Shown here piece by piece: positions 16,166 to 25,670 of a DNA stretch of 64,000 bases. The stretch's first letter is position 1. Each line of letters starts with the position of its first letter. This DNA comes from Dyadobacter frigoris (GTDB taxonomy: Bacteria; Bacteroidota; Bacteroidia; Cytophagales; Spirosomataceae). The position numbers and the translations under genes are program-made. Under the pieces are notes generated by a model. That model saw only the letters and a program-made list of their open reading frames with translations. It did not search any database and was not told the DNA's origin. The stretch lies in NCBI RefSeq assembly GCF_005280585.1, contig NZ_SZVO01000005.1, positions 332,485-396,484 on the forward strand. Reading direction: 5' to 3'.

Positions 16166-17662
16166 ATGATTAATTCGTTACCAAAATCCGCATTCCTAGC
16201 CTTCATGCTTTGTGGACTTGTCTTATTTCAGTCAGCTTACGGACAAACGAATGTTCCAAAAAAAGCAGATAATACATATTCTCTGGAAGATTGTATCCGT
16301 ATTGCTTTGGAAACAAATCCACAAGTTAAGCAATCAGAAATCCAGGTTCAGCGCGACAACAACATTCATGATCAATCGCGCTGGCAGCGTTGGCCGAGTT
16401 TGAGTTTTAATGCTGTACAGGGTTTCAATTCCGGTCGTAACATTGACCCGTTTACCAACCAGTTTGTTCAGCAAAATATTAGCCAGAACCAGTTTCAGTT
16501 AGGTTCCAGTGTAATTTTGTTCAGCGGTTTTCAATTGAAAAACACGGTAAAACGGAATGAGATCAACATTATGGCAAGCCAGAAAGATCTGGACGCTGCC
16601 AGAAATGATATTATGCTGAATGTTGCCCTTTCCTACTTACAGGTAATCAGCAACGAAGAATTAATCGGCGTAGCACAACGCCAGGTTGATGCTTCTAATT
16701 TGCAGGTTGGGCGCACAGCGAAACTTGTGGAAGCTGGTACACTGGCCGAGAGTAATTTGTTTGACCTAAAAGCACAGCTTGCAAACGACGAACTAACGCT
16801 CGTTAACGCACAAAACAATCTGGAAACCGCAAAACTTAGTTTGAAACAATTAATGAACATGCCGGGAAGCGACGAAATCAATTTGATAAAAATTGCGGTT
16901 GCAGATCCTAACTTGCGGACTTATGACGCAACAATTCAACAGATTTATGAAACCGCGATGAGTAATCTGCCTCAGATGAAAGCGGCAGAATTACGTACCG
17001 AAGCGGCCAAGAAAAACATAGAAATTATCCGCGGTTCTGCAATGCCAACATTGACGCTGAATGGTGGTATCAATACCGCATTTTCGAGTGTTGCTCCCAA
17101 AGAAAGATTTATTTCAGATGGCTCTCCAAACCAGTCGCAAATTGTACCTTCAACGAGTGACTATATCCTTCTTAACGATCAGAAATATCCAATTATACAA
17201 ACAGTTTCAGTACCGGGCGGCGCGTTAAAACATTTTGGCTATCTGGATCAGCTTAATTTCAACAGAAACTCATCAGTCAATTTAAGTTTAAGAATTCCGA
17301 TTTTTACAAATTTCCAGGTTCGGTACAATTTGGCAAATGCAAAATTGCAACAGTGCACTACCGAATTCCAGGCTCAGCAGGTTCAGCTTACGATACGTAA
17401 AAATGTTGAACAAGCTTACATTGATATGAACAATGCAGCCAAACGTTATTCTGCAACTGCAAATCAGGTTAGGGCATTAACGGAAGCTTTCCGCATATCT
17501 CAGGTTCGTTTTGACGTAGGAGCTATCAACTCCGTTGAATATAATATTGCAAAAGCCAATCTTGACCGCGCAAACGGTAATCTTATTCAAACAAAATATG
17601 ATTACGTATTCCGCACAAAAGTCCTTGATTTTTATATGAACAGACCTTTGTCCGATTTTTAA
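16166..17662 (+). CDS. TolC family outer membrane efflux protein
   Basis: A 498-residue TolC-type protein with a signal peptide ending near residue 26 (SAYGQTN). Two outer-membrane efflux repeats follow, each starting with helical coiled-coil stretches: YSLEDCIRIALETNPQVKQ at about 38-56, and a second after residue 250. The C-terminal helices contain the usual RFDVGAINSVEYN motif. It forms the outer-membrane/periplasmic exit duct of a tripartite pump. The adaptor gene follows after 114 bp. No inner-membrane ABC or RND partner is found in this window. Confidence 0.92.
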   Translation: MINSLPKSAFLAFMLCGLVLFQSAYGQTNVPKKADNTYSLEDCIRIALETNPQVKQSEIQVQRDNNIHDQSRWQRWPSLSFNAVQGFNSGRNIDPFTNQFVQQNISQNQFQLGSSVILFSGFQLKNTVKRNEINIMASQKDLDAARNDIMLNVALSYLQVISNEELIGVAQRQVDASNLQVGRTAKLVEAGTLAESNLFDLKAQLANDELTLVNAQNNLETAKLSLKQLMNMPGSDEINLIKIAVADPNLRTYDATIQQIYETAMSNLPQMKAAELRTEAAKKNIEIIRGSAMPTLTLNGGINTAFSSVAPKERFISDGSPNQSQIVPSTSDYILLNDQKYPIIQTVSVPGGALKHFGYLDQLNFNRNSSVNLSLRIPIFTNFQVRYNLANAKLQQCTTEFQAQQVQLTIRKNVEQAYIDMNNAAKRYSATANQVRALTEAFRISQVRFDVGAINSVEYNIAKANLDRANGNLIQTKYDYVFRTKVLDFYMNRPLSDF

Positions 17663-17776
17663 TAAAAATTGAAATTTGTCTTTTAAAACAGACAAATCAC
17701 CATAAAGAAAACATTAATAGCAGCAGGATTTCTGCTGACCCGAAAAATAAAATAACTGTAAACCAAAAAACGAATT

Positions 17777-19183
17777 ATGGCGCGTAAATCTTCAAAACGA
17801 ATATGGTGGATTGTAGGAGGTATTGTTGTACTTCTTGTCGCCGGATTATTCGGAGCAAAACAGGCCGGATATATCGGACAGCCGAAACCAGCCGAGGTAG
17901 AATTCACGAAGGTGAAACGCACCGACATTATTGAACGCGTGAGTGCTTCCGGGAAAGTTCAGCCCGAGGTAGAAGTAAAATTAAGTCCGGACGTATCCGG
18001 TGAAATTACCAATCTTTACGTTGCAGAAGGTGATTCGGTTGTAAAAGGCCAGTTATTGTTAAAAATCCGCCCGGATAATTATGAATCATTAATGGCCCGG
18101 GCACAGGCTGCGGTTAATTCCAGCAAGGCAAATCATGAACAAACCAAAGCATTGGTTCTACAAGCCGAAGCTAAATTATCTCAATCAAAAACGATCTTTG
18201 AACGGAATAAAAAACTATATAATGACAAAGTAATTTCTGCATCCGATTTTGAGCAGTTCGCCTCTAATTATGACATAGCAAAACAAGATCTTGAATCGTC
18301 AAAAGCAAATGTTTCCGCAGCTCTCTTTAATATCAAAAGTGCAGAGGCAAGTCTTCGCGATGCAGCTGAAAACTTACGTAAAACAACAATTTTCGCACCG
18401 GTAAGCGGGATTATTTCTTTGCTAAATGTAGAAGTGGGAGAACGTGTTGTTGGAACTTCACAAATGGCAGGAACTGAAATGATGCGGATTGCCAATTTGA
18501 GTAATATGGAAGTGCGTGTTAATGTTAACGAAAATGATATTGTCCGCGTTACTTTGGGTGATACTGCTGAAATTGACGTGGATGCTTACAGCGCATCAGG
18601 ACGTAAATTCAAAGGTATTGTTAAAGAAATTGCGAATACTGCCGCTGGCCTTGCCTCATCGACCGCAACAGCCGCAGCGAGCATATCCACAGATGCCGTA
18701 ACTGAATTTGAAGTTAAAGTTAAAATCCTGAATACTTCATTCAGCGACCTGATGGCGACGCGTAACAAAAGATCTTATCCATTTAAGCCGGGTATGACGG
18801 CCTCAGTAGAAATCATCACAAACAGAAAAGATAAAGTTATCTCCGTCCCGATTGCGTCTGTAACTACAAGAAATAATACGCCGGCCGTCGATGACAAAGA
18901 TAAAAAGCCTGATGAAGCTGCACCGGAAAAACCAAAAGGACAAAAAGAAGAGGCTGTTAAAGAGGTTGTTTTTATTGCGGTAAAAGGAAAAGCCGAAATG
19001 CGTGAAGTAAAAACCGGGATCAGTGATTTTGAAAATATCGAGGTTTTATCGGGATTAAAAGAAGGCGATGAAATTATCTCCGGACCATATATCGTTGTGT
19101 CCAAAACACTAAAAACAGGAGACTTAGTAGAGAAAAAGAAAGAAGAAGTGAAAAAAGATGAAAAAAAATCAAATGAAAACTAG
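17777..19183 (+). CDS. periplasmic adaptor subunit of an efflux pump (HlyD/MacA-like)
   Basis: A 468-residue membrane-fusion protein. A single N-terminal membrane anchor (WWIVGGIVVLLVAGLFG, about 9-25) is followed by a lipoyl/biotinyl-like domain split by an alpha-helical hairpin (about 105-200), a beta-barrel and a membrane-proximal domain. The GYIGQPKPAEVEFTKVKR start is typical of MacA-like adaptors. The C-terminal 90 residues contain an acidic/lysine-rich insertion (DDKDKKPDEAAPEKPKGQKEE) and a very Lys-rich tail. It should link TolC to an inner-membrane transporter, which is missing downstream: the next gene is on the other strand. Confidence 0.9.
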   Translation: MARKSSKRIWWIVGGIVVLLVAGLFGAKQAGYIGQPKPAEVEFTKVKRTDIIERVSASGKVQPEVEVKLSPDVSGEITNLYVAEGDSVVKGQLLLKIRPDNYESLMARAQAAVNSSKANHEQTKALVLQAEAKLSQSKTIFERNKKLYNDKVISASDFEQFASNYDIAKQDLESSKANVSAALFNIKSAEASLRDAAENLRKTTIFAPVSGIISLLNVEVGERVVGTSQMAGTEMMRIANLSNMEVRVNVNENDIVRVTLGDTAEIDVDAYSASGRKFKGIVKEIANTAAGLASSTATAAASISTDAVTEFEVKVKILNTSFSDLMATRNKRSYPFKPGMTASVEIITNRKDKVISVPIASVTTRNNTPAVDDKDKKPDEAAPEKPKGQKEEAVKEVVFIAVKGKAEMREVKTGISDFENIEVLSGLKEGDEIISGPYIVVSKTLKTGDLVEKKKEEVKKDEKKSNEN

Positions 19184-19235
19184 AACGTGTGCGTTACAAA
19201 TATGTAATAAGTTCGATTTAGTTTAGGTTAAAAAG

Positions 19236-19267
19236 AAATCCTTGCGGCTTTGCTGCAAGGATTTTTT
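19236..19267 (+). terminator. terminator after the efflux adaptor gene
   Basis: AAATCCTTGC (19236-19245) pairs with GCAAGGATTT (19255-19264), ending in a T-run. Confidence 0.85.
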
Positions 19268-19319
19268 ATTTAATCTTTGATTATCAACTACAAACGTGTT
19301 GTTTTGACACAAGGAACGA

Positions 19320-19802
19320 TTATATATTTTTCCAAAGTTCTGCAACTGCAAAACCAATCATGACCAGACAAAGAAAAACCTGAATAATAATCCCCGTCAG
19401 AAAACCGACAAATGAACCCAAAGCTGATTTCAAAGCCGCTTTTATTTTCGCCCCACCTATTAACTCTCCAAGCAAGGCACCAAGAAATGTTCCAATGAAA
19501 ATACCGATAGCCGGAATAAAAAGAAAACCGGCAAGCAAACCAAGCGTCGCACCAATGGCTCCATAACGAGTTCCCCCAAATTTTTTAGTTCCCCACACAG
19601 GAATATAATAATCCAGCACAGCGATAACTATGGTAATAAAACCCAGCGTGTAAAGTGTAGTTTGACTAAATTCTGCGAATTTACTGATATGTAATAAAAG
19701 AAGTCCGGCAAAACTTAAAGCCGGTCCTGGAAGAGGCAAAATTGCTCCGGCAAGTCCTGCGAACAAACACGCTATGCCGGCAACAAGCAGCAAAATATCC
19801 AT
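19320..19802 (-). CDS. DUF456 family membrane protein
   Basis: A 160-residue, Gly-rich membrane protein with about four hydrophobic segments and the DUF456 pattern LAGAILPLPGPALSFAGLLLL near residues 18-38, plus the repeated glycine-zipper stretch PAIGIFIGTFLGALLGELIGG. Such glycine zippers often pack as homo-oligomers in the inner membrane. No function is established for the family. It is a lone minus-strand gene between the adaptor terminator and the divergent carboxynorspermidine synthase gene. Confidence 0.85.
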   Translation of the reverse strand: MDILLLVAGIACLFAGLAGAILPLPGPALSFAGLLLLHISKFAEFSQTTLYTLGFITIVIAVLDYYIPVWGTKKFGGTRYGAIGATLGLLAGFLFIPAIGIFIGTFLGALLGELIGGAKIKAALKSALGSFVGFLTGIIIQVFLCLVMIGFAVAELWKNI

Positions 19803-19853
19803 GACTCGAATGTTAAATTAACGCTGAATTAACAAAAAAACATTTGGCCGTCC

Positions 19854-19861
19854 TATCTTTG
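19854..19861 (+). promoter_or_regulatory. putative -7 box (TATCTTTG) for the carboxynorspermidine synthase gene
   Basis: Exact match to TAnnTTTG, 165 bases upstream of the ATG at 20026. No good -33 TTG is found at the normal distance. Confidence 0.35.
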
Positions 19862-20025
19862 CAATTGAAAAGGCGATTAAACCAGAAGCAAGCTTTCAGC
19901 AAACTTTTTGAAACGAATCGTCAGCAATTTGTGAACAAGTGATCTCTGGCATTCATTTTTATTAGTGAAGCCGGGAAACGAATCGCTCATTCAATCATTC
20001 ACGCAATTATTCATTAAAAAAACAA

Positions 20026-21243
20026 ATGTCCAAAGTTCTTATTATTGGTGCCGGCGGCGTCGGAAGTGTGGTGGCGCATAAATGTGCACTGAACAGCCAT
20101 GTATTTACGAGCATTATGCTTGCAAGTCGTACAAAAGCAAAATGCGATAAAATTGCAGGCGAAATTAAAGAAATGCATGGAGTTGACATCGAAACAGCTC
20201 AGGTTGACGCTGATATCGTTGCCGAAACTGTGATGCTGATCAAACGCTTCCAGCCAAAATTGCTAATCAACGTTGCACTTCCTTACCAGGATTTAACAAT
20301 CATGGAAGCTTGTCTTGCAACGGGTGTTCATTATCTGGATACAGCAAATTATGAACCAAAAGATGTCGCCAAATTTGAATATAGCTGGCAATGGGCTTAT
20401 CAGCAACGTTTTAAAGAAGCTGGTTTAATGGCTTTGTTAGGATGTGGTTTTGACCCGGGCGTTACCCAGGTTTTCACTTCTTACGCCAACAAACATTATT
20501 TCGACGAAATGCATTATCTGGACATCATCGACTGTAATGCCGGTGACCACGGAAAAGCATTTGCAACGAATTTCAATCCTGAAATCAATATTCGTGAAAT
20601 TACGCAGCCTGGCCGTTACTGGGAAAATGGAGAATGGATTGAAATAGAAGCCATGTCCATTCACAAACCAATCGAATATCCTGGAATCGGACCAAAAGAA
20701 AGTTATGTTCTTTACCATGAAGAACTTGAATCATTGGTAAAAAACTTCCCGACTTTGAAACGCGCCCGTTTCTGGATGACATTCGGACAGGCTTATATTA
20801 CACACTTAAATGTGTTGGAAAACGTAGGGATGACGAGTATTCACCCTATTAAATTTAAGGGTATGGATATCATTCCTCTTGAATTTTTGAAAGCTGTTCT
20901 TCCGGCCCCTGATTCTTTGGGAGAAAATTATTCCGGACAAACTTCCATCGGATGCCAGATCAAGGGAACAAAAGATGGCGAAGAAACTACTTATTACGTA
21001 TGGAATAACTGTGACCACGCCGAATGTTACAAAGAAGTTCACGCACAAGCAGTAAGTTATACAACCGGAGTTCCGGCTATGATCGGCGCAATGCTTATGC
21101 TGACAAATGAGGAATGGATGAAACCAGGTGTTTGGAACTGCGAAGAGCTAAACCCGGATCCATTTATGGCACATTTGAATACACAAGGTTTGCCATGGAA
21201 CGAAAGGATCAACATCCCACTTCCACACGAATATCCTGCTTGA
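20026..21243 (+). CDS. saccharopine dehydrogenase family protein, probable carboxynorspermidine synthase
   Basis: A 405-residue NAD(P)H-dependent reductase. The N-terminal Rossmann motif is VLIIGAGGVGSVVAHKCA (4-21), and the rest follows the carboxynorspermidine dehydrogenase pattern, with LLINVALPYQDLTIMEACL, GLMALLGCGFDPGVTQ and the C-terminal NTQGLPWNER. The enzyme condenses aspartate semialdehyde with a diamine to form carboxy(nor)spermidine, the alternative polyamine route of many Bacteroidota. The matching decarboxylase is not in this window. Cytoplasmic, single-gene unit with a terminator. Confidence 0.88.
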   Translation: MSKVLIIGAGGVGSVVAHKCALNSHVFTSIMLASRTKAKCDKIAGEIKEMHGVDIETAQVDADIVAETVMLIKRFQPKLLINVALPYQDLTIMEACLATGVHYLDTANYEPKDVAKFEYSWQWAYQQRFKEAGLMALLGCGFDPGVTQVFTSYANKHYFDEMHYLDIIDCNAGDHGKAFATNFNPEINIREITQPGRYWENGEWIEIEAMSIHKPIEYPGIGPKESYVLYHEELESLVKNFPTLKRARFWMTFGQAYITHLNVLENVGMTSIHPIKFKGMDIIPLEFLKAVLPAPDSLGENYSGQTSIGCQIKGTKDGEETTYYVWNNCDHAECYKEVHAQAVSYTTGVPAMIGAMLMLTNEEWMKPGVWNCEELNPDPFMAHLNTQGLPWNERINIPLPHEYPA

Positions 21244-21281
21244 TAAAATATAATTTGAAAAGCAAAGTCTTCTAAAACCAA

Positions 21282-21309
21282 AAAAGCCAACCCTAAAAAG
21301 TTGGCTTTT
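21282..21309. terminator. bidirectional terminator
   Basis: AAAAGCCAAC (21282-21291) pairs with GTTGGCTTTT (21300-21309); A-rich before and T-rich after. Lies between converging genes. Confidence 0.85.
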
Positions 21310-21362
21310 CTATTTTATAAAACGCTTTTATTCTCAATCAATTCTTAATTCCAAGTCATTAT

Positions 21363-21392
21363 CCCTTAACAATTAATCATTAACAATTAAAA
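21363..21392 (-). repeat. heptamer-period intergenic repeat, copy 2
   Basis: Minus-strand units ATTGTTA, ATGATTA, ATTGTTA start 2-3 bases after the folB stop. Same family and same relation to a gene end as the copy at 136-171. Confidence 0.65.
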
Positions 21393-21394
21393 AG

Positions 21395-21745
21395 TTATCC
21401 TTCCATCATAATCGTCGCCCTCGTACAAACTCCACCAATCGGCGGATTAAATTTTGAAACCCGGACTGTAACTTTTTGTACATCCGGATAATGCTCTCTT
21501 ACGCTGGCGATAACTTTGAAACCGATATGCTCCAACAGTTTCGCCGGTTCCTGCATCACTTTTGCAGCAATCTGGTACAGCGTTTCATAGTTGACTGTCG
21601 CGCTTAGCTTATCTTTGACGGCCGCTTCAATGAAATCAGTATTGATTGTGATGTCCAGAGCGTACTTGTTACCAATTCTTTGTTCTTCCGGGTAGTAGCC
21701 GTGATAGGCAAAAAACTCCAGGCCTTCTAATGCGATAGTACCCAA
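21395..21745 (-). CDS. folB: dihydroneopterin aldolase
   Basis: A 116-residue protein of typical FolB length. Features are GLEFFAYHGYYPEEQRIGNKY at the N-terminus (substrate-binding region), VNYETLYQIAAKVM, the conserved LLEHIGFKV (pterin-binding Glu) and the C-terminal VRVSKFNPPIGG. It splits dihydroneopterin to hydroxymethyl-dihydropterin in folate synthesis, as a cytoplasmic oligomer. It begins 6 bp after the divIVA-type gene, so the two share a transcript. The heptamer repeat follows its stop. Confidence 0.93.
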   Translation of the reverse strand: MGTIALEGLEFFAYHGYYPEEQRIGNKYALDITINTDFIEAAVKDKLSATVNYETLYQIAAKVMQEPAKLLEHIGFKVIASVREHYPDVQKVTVRVSKFNPPIGGVCTRATIMMEG

Positions 21746-21751
21746 TGTAAA

Positions 21752-22762
21752 TTATATTTGGTCAAAGAATGATCCGCCTGTACTTTTTGGCAAAACCGGT
21801 TCCTGAGATTTTTCTCTAAATGTATTTACAGGTTCGCGTTGTACCGTCTCACGTTGCGCAGCTTCACGTGTCTCACGGGATTTTCGCAATTCTGCCAATG
21901 CCTCCGTAGCTGCATCTGCCGCACTTAAATCTTCTTCTTTTACAGTTGGTACTGAAATTTCTTCTATCTCTTCAATAACCGCCTCAACCTCCTCCTGTTC
22001 TAAAACCGTTTTAGGCTCCTCTTCAATAATTTCCTCTTCTACCAAAAATGGTTCGTCTGCTTCCTCTGGTGTTGGAACAATTTCAAATGCCACTTCCGGC
22101 GTTTCATCATTCAGAACAACGGCAGCTTCTGCAGCCTCAGGTTCCAATTTTTCAACCTCAATGGGGAGAGCAACCTTTTTAGGAATCTCAATTTCAGCAA
22201 CATGCTGTTTGATTTCCTCCATCCTGTTCAGGACAGATTCCTTATCATATTTGTTCTCAAATCTTTCAACCGTTTCAATCGTATTATTAGCCAAAGAAGA
22301 AAGCTGTACAACAAGATTATCTCTGAAATTTTCAATTGCACGGAAATCGCGCTCCTGATTTTTAATCTCAACCGCAAAATCTTCCTTGAATTTTTTAAGA
22401 CGATCTTCCGTTTCAAAAATAATCTGGTTCGTTCTCTTTTCTGCCTCCTCAATCAGGTTATTAGCCTGTTCTTTGGATTCGCCAATTCGTTTATCGGCAG
22501 ACTCAATCGCCTCTTTTTCAATTTGTTTACTCACATCTTCCGCAGATTTTAGTGTACGGAAAAGTGTAGATTCTATATCTTTTAACTTACTAAGTTCTTT
22601 TTCTGCATAATCCAACTGCATTTTTAACATGCTGTTTTCACTCGTAAAGCGCTCCCATTCCTGCGACAAAGAGTTAAGAAATGCATCAACTTCGTCGGGG
22701 TTGTAACCTCTGAAAATCTTTTCAAACGTATGTTTACGTATGTCTATTGCTGAAATTTTCAT
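21752..22762 (-). CDS. DivIVA domain-containing coiled-coil protein
   Basis: A 336-residue protein. The N-terminus MKISAIDIRKHTFEKIFRGYN plus PDEVDAFLN is a clear DivIVA membrane-targeting domain. A long coiled coil follows (about 25-190), then an acidic Glu/Pro-rich low-complexity region (about 200-290) and a short basic tail ending in GGSFFDQI. DivIVA proteins bind curved membranes and recruit cell-division or polar factors; in Bacteroidota their role is little known. It is co-transcribed with folB (6-bp gap). Confidence 0.88.
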   Translation of the reverse strand: MKISAIDIRKHTFEKIFRGYNPDEVDAFLNSLSQEWERFTSENSMLKMQLDYAEKELSKLKDIESTLFRTLKSAEDVSKQIEKEAIESADKRIGESKEQANNLIEEAEKRTNQIIFETEDRLKKFKEDFAVEIKNQERDFRAIENFRDNLVVQLSSLANNTIETVERFENKYDKESVLNRMEEIKQHVAEIEIPKKVALPIEVEKLEPEAAEAAVVLNDETPEVAFEIVPTPEEADEPFLVEEEIIEEEPKTVLEQEEVEAVIEEIEEISVPTVKEEDLSAADAATEALAELRKSRETREAAQRETVQREPVNTFREKSQEPVLPKSTGGSFFDQI

Positions 22763-22864
22763 GATGGATATATGCTTTTAAATTTAATTCGTAACGGTCG
22801 TCTAAGATAAAGACATATGACCAACATTTCAAAGTATTTGACTGAATTACACTTTTAAACCATA

Positions 22865-23767
22865 TTAAATGGCTACTTCCCAAACCGAAATCATGCGGTC
22901 ATCGCTGCATGATACTAACTGATTTTCAAAGTTTGTCCAGAGTAATTTGTTCACCGAAGTGGCATGTCCAGCCAGACGTGAACGGTCAATTATTTTTTTC
23001 AGCCTGAATGTTTCCGCATCCCATAACTTAATGGATTTGTCCATACTGCATGTTGCAAAATGTTTGCCATCCGGACTAAAAGTAACGTGATTAACCGCGT
23101 ACATATGCGCAGCAACATCTTTTACAGCCTCATATTGGTTATGAACATCCCATATTTTGATGTGCGCATCCCGGCCAGTTGAAAAAAGAAAATTCCCATC
23201 CGGAGAATATTGAACGGAAAAAACCGAATTAGTGTGTGCAGAAATTGTTTTTTTTAATTTGAATCCGTCAAAATCAAAAATGTGAACATTCCAGTCACTG
23301 TCTCCAACAGCAAATTCTCCGGTAACCGGATTTACAGAAATCGACCTTACACTATTATTAGCAACTTTAATATGTTTTTGTACAGAAAGCGAGGGCACAT
23401 CCATCACAGCAATTACACCATCACCCAAGGCAAGCAACGCTTTATTTTGCCAGATTTTAATATCAAAAATCGCCGAAGCCGTGACTTTTGACGCATATTC
23501 AATTTTATTGTTAACGGTATCAAGCACTTGAATTCCTTCAAAATTTTGCCCGATCCACAGAAAATCATTTGTTACATCCAAACAAAGCGAATAGACCGAA
23601 ACACCTGCTTTTGCAACCAGTTTTCCCATATCCGGTTTTTTCAAATCCCAGTGTATCACAAAACCATCACCCCCGGCAGAATAAAAGCCATGACCGGTGT
23701 TGTCAGAAATAATTGTGTAAACGCTGTCGCGATGACCGGAAAAAGTGTCTACTTTGCGAATTATCAT
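22865..23767 (-). CDS. WD40 repeat protein
   Basis: A 300-residue protein made of about seven WD-type repeats, giving a single beta-propeller. Repeat signatures include HRDSVYTIISDNTGHGFYSA, HTNSVFSVQYSPDGNFLFS, FSPDGKHFATCSMDKSIKLW and the final DDRMISVWEVAI. No catalytic domain is fused. I take MIIRKVDTFSGHRDSV at 23767 as the start, as it opens the first repeat; the frame extends to 23800. It has no signal peptide in this form and probably works as a cytoplasmic scaffold; partner unknown. Confidence 0.85.
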   Translation of the reverse strand: MIIRKVDTFSGHRDSVYTIISDNTGHGFYSAGGDGFVIHWDLKKPDMGKLVAKAGVSVYSLCLDVTNDFLWIGQNFEGIQVLDTVNNKIEYASKVTASAIFDIKIWQNKALLALGDGVIAVMDVPSLSVQKHIKVANNSVRSISVNPVTGEFAVGDSDWNVHIFDFDGFKLKKTISAHTNSVFSVQYSPDGNFLFSTGRDAHIKIWDVHNQYEAVKDVAAHMYAVNHVTFSPDGKHFATCSMDKSIKLWDAETFRLKKIIDRSRLAGHATSVNKLLWTNFENQLVSCSDDRMISVWEVAI

Positions 23768-23920
23768 TGTATGAAGCTTTTGGCAGTTGGCCATTAGCAT
23801 TAATAGTAGTAAAACAGTAACCTGCTTTTGTAAATTTATATAAAAATTAAGACGTCTTTTGTAAAACTTAAACAGTTATAAACAAACTGCCTTTACAATA
23901 TAATAACCGATTGAGCCGCA

Positions 23921-23949
23921 CTAAAAGCTAAACGCTAACGGCTAACCGC
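23921..23949 (+). repeat. heptamer-period repeat, variant copy 4
   Basis: Four tandem 7-base units CTAAAAG, CTAAACG, CTAACGG, CTAACCG between the divergent WD40 and phosphopantetheinyl transferase genes. Same period and TAA core as the other copies but more GC-rich, and in a promoter region instead of at gene ends. Confidence 0.6.
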
Positions 23950-23970
23950 TCGATTTAAAACAGAAATAAT

Positions 23971-24606
23971 ATGCCGCTCGTTCATTCCGAAAAGATTGAG
24001 GAGACTAGTACCTTACTACTCTGGAAGTTGACAGAAACTGAATCTGAATTGCACGAAAGCCTGGGCTCCTCGTATAATCTGGATGATCTGGAAACGATAT
24101 CGCATCCGCAAAAAAAACGCGAATGGCTGGCCAGCCGGATACTGATTAAAATTCTGGTAGAACAATTTGGTTTCAATTACGAAGGAACCCATAAAGACGA
24201 ACATGGAAAAGCATTTCTTGTCAACAACGCCTCACATATTTCTATCACCCATACCTTTGATTATGTTGCCGCAGTGATCAACGCCTCCGCTCCAGTCGGG
24301 ATTGATATGGAAAAAACAGACCTGAAACTTCAAAGAACTTCGGGCAAATTCCTTTCTGCTCCTGAATTTGAACATGCCAATAATCATCTGGAAGTCCTTT
24401 GCATGTATTGGTGTGCGAAAGAAGCGATCTACAAGTTGTATGGAAAAAAGAAAATCAGCTTTAAAAATTCAATTTATATCAAACCGTTTGATAAGTCACA
24501 AGTGATTGTGGATGGAATTTTATCTGATGATGACGAAGATCTCAAAGTCAATTCAAACATCCACATCCGCTGGTTTGACGATTACTGTCTGGCAGTTTCG
24601 GTTTAA
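23971..24606 (+). CDS. 4'-phosphopantetheinyl transferase (Sfp type)
   Basis: A 211-residue enzyme that moves the phosphopantetheine arm of CoA onto carrier proteins. The Sfp motifs are present: GIDMEK with Mg-binding D112 and E114, and WCAKEAIYKLYG (147-158) with K150, E151 and K155. The N-terminal motif HPQKKREWLASR is also typical. Cytoplasmic. It overlaps the converging SirB1-like gene by 4 bases at the stop. It may serve acyl carrier protein or secondary-metabolite carriers; no such cluster is in the window. Confidence 0.92.
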   Translation: MPLVHSEKIEETSTLLLWKLTETESELHESLGSSYNLDDLETISHPQKKREWLASRILIKILVEQFGFNYEGTHKDEHGKAFLVNNASHISITHTFDYVAAVINASAPVGIDMEKTDLKLQRTSGKFLSAPEFEHANNHLEVLCMYWCAKEAIYKLYGKKKISFKNSIYIKPFDKSQVIVDGILSDDDEDLKVNSNIHIRWFDDYCLAVSV

Positions 24607-25457
24607 ATACTGTCGTCTCCGAAACTTTCCAAAGTTGATTTCAAAATATTTTCAATTTCCTTGATCTTTTCCTGTTCTCCTGTTTTTTCGTATGATAAAA
24701 TCAGGTTACGTAATACCCGCTGAATAATCTCAAGATTAGTACAGGGGTTGTAAAAAATCTCCTTTGGCTTAATGTTCAGCTGTGCTATGTAATGGTCAAT
24801 ATCGGTTTTTGAAAAGATAATACCGCGATTGAAAACATTAATATAAAACTGCGTATTATGGCTTTTGTAAGTCAACACAAACAAATTTGGAAGATTGACT
24901 CCATAAACCGGCAAACCAAGTTTACGTGCAATCAGCAAATAAATCACACACAAAGTAATAGGATTTCCACGGCGGTTTTCCAGCACCACATTGATCATTG
25001 AATTCGACGGCGAATGAAAACTTTTTGTATTCGCCGCGAAATTCATGGTACCAAAAAATATACTATTAATGCGCTTGATCTGATCGATCGGATTCATTTC
25101 TTCCTGAAACTGTATCCAGATATCATAGTAAAGCTGTTCAACAATCGTTTTAAGATTGTCGAGCGAAAGCTCAGGATAATGGTAGGTCGACAAAATCCAC
25201 ATACCTTCCATTAAATCCAGACCGCCGCCATTTTTCCACGACTGCAATCTTTCATTCATGATACTTAGCTGAAGCTCATGAATCAGTTCTTCTATTTTAC
25301 GCTGAAGATTCGGATTGAAGCTTTCTTCCCATTCTGTTTCCAGAAACGGAATCACATTTCCACCTAATGATAAGATCTTCCCCTCAACGTGCTGTGTTAC
25401 TTCATGATCTTCGTCATCAAGTAAAGATATCAGCGCCTTTATTTCTCTCTTGTTCAT
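24603..25457 (-). CDS. SirB1-like transglutaminase-fold protein
   Basis: A 284-residue protein of the transglutaminase-like SirB1/DUF5050-type group. The region RRGNPITLCVIYLLIARKLGLPVYGVNLPNLFVL (split here as two motifs, RRGNPITLCVIYLL and LGLPVYGVNLPN) matches the core of the family, with Cys in the place of the nucleophile. The first 70 residues are helical and HEAT-like. No His-Asp partner is obvious to me, so catalysis is uncertain. Cytoplasmic, no signal peptide. Its end overlaps the phosphopantetheinyl transferase end by 4 bases. Confidence 0.8.
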   Translation of the reverse strand: MNKREIKALISLLDDEDHEVTQHVEGKILSLGGNVIPFLETEWEESFNPNLQRKIEELIHELQLSIMNERLQSWKNGGGLDLMEGMWILSTYHYPELSLDNLKTIVEQLYYDIWIQFQEEMNPIDQIKRINSIFFGTMNFAANTKSFHSPSNSMINVVLENRRGNPITLCVIYLLIARKLGLPVYGVNLPNLFVLTYKSHNTQFYINVFNRGIIFSKTDIDHYIAQLNIKPKEIFYNPCTNLEIIQRVLRNLILSYEKTGEQEKIKEIENILKSTLESFGDDSI

Positions 25458-25529
25458 TTTCTGTCGAATCTGCTTTTAACAACCAACGGATAAATAAAAA
25501 CATTTTTTTTTTATGGACGTCAAATTTTC

Positions 25530-25537
25530 TACTTTTG
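25530..25537 (+). promoter_or_regulatory. putative -7 box (TACTTTTG) of the galE-rfbB-rfbA operon
   Basis: Exact TAnnTTTG match followed by C, 133 bases upstream of the galE ATG. The T-run about 17 bases upstream may stand in for the -33 TTTG. Confidence 0.45.
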
Positions 25538-25670
25538 CCCGGAAAAAAATTGTATTTTGAAGAGTTGTTTCACACACTATATCGCTTCAAAATTCAGTTT
25601 TGGAAGTTCAAAATGAAACTTTTAGATATAATTTTCATACTTACCACAAATTTCTTTTAAGATCATTCCT

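Noticed and set aside
17670..17740. Small hairpins between the tolC and adaptor genes (ATTTGTCT/AGACAAAT and CAGCAG/CTGCTG)
   Set aside because: Short stems without T-runs in a gap of an apparent operon; too weak to mark as terminators.
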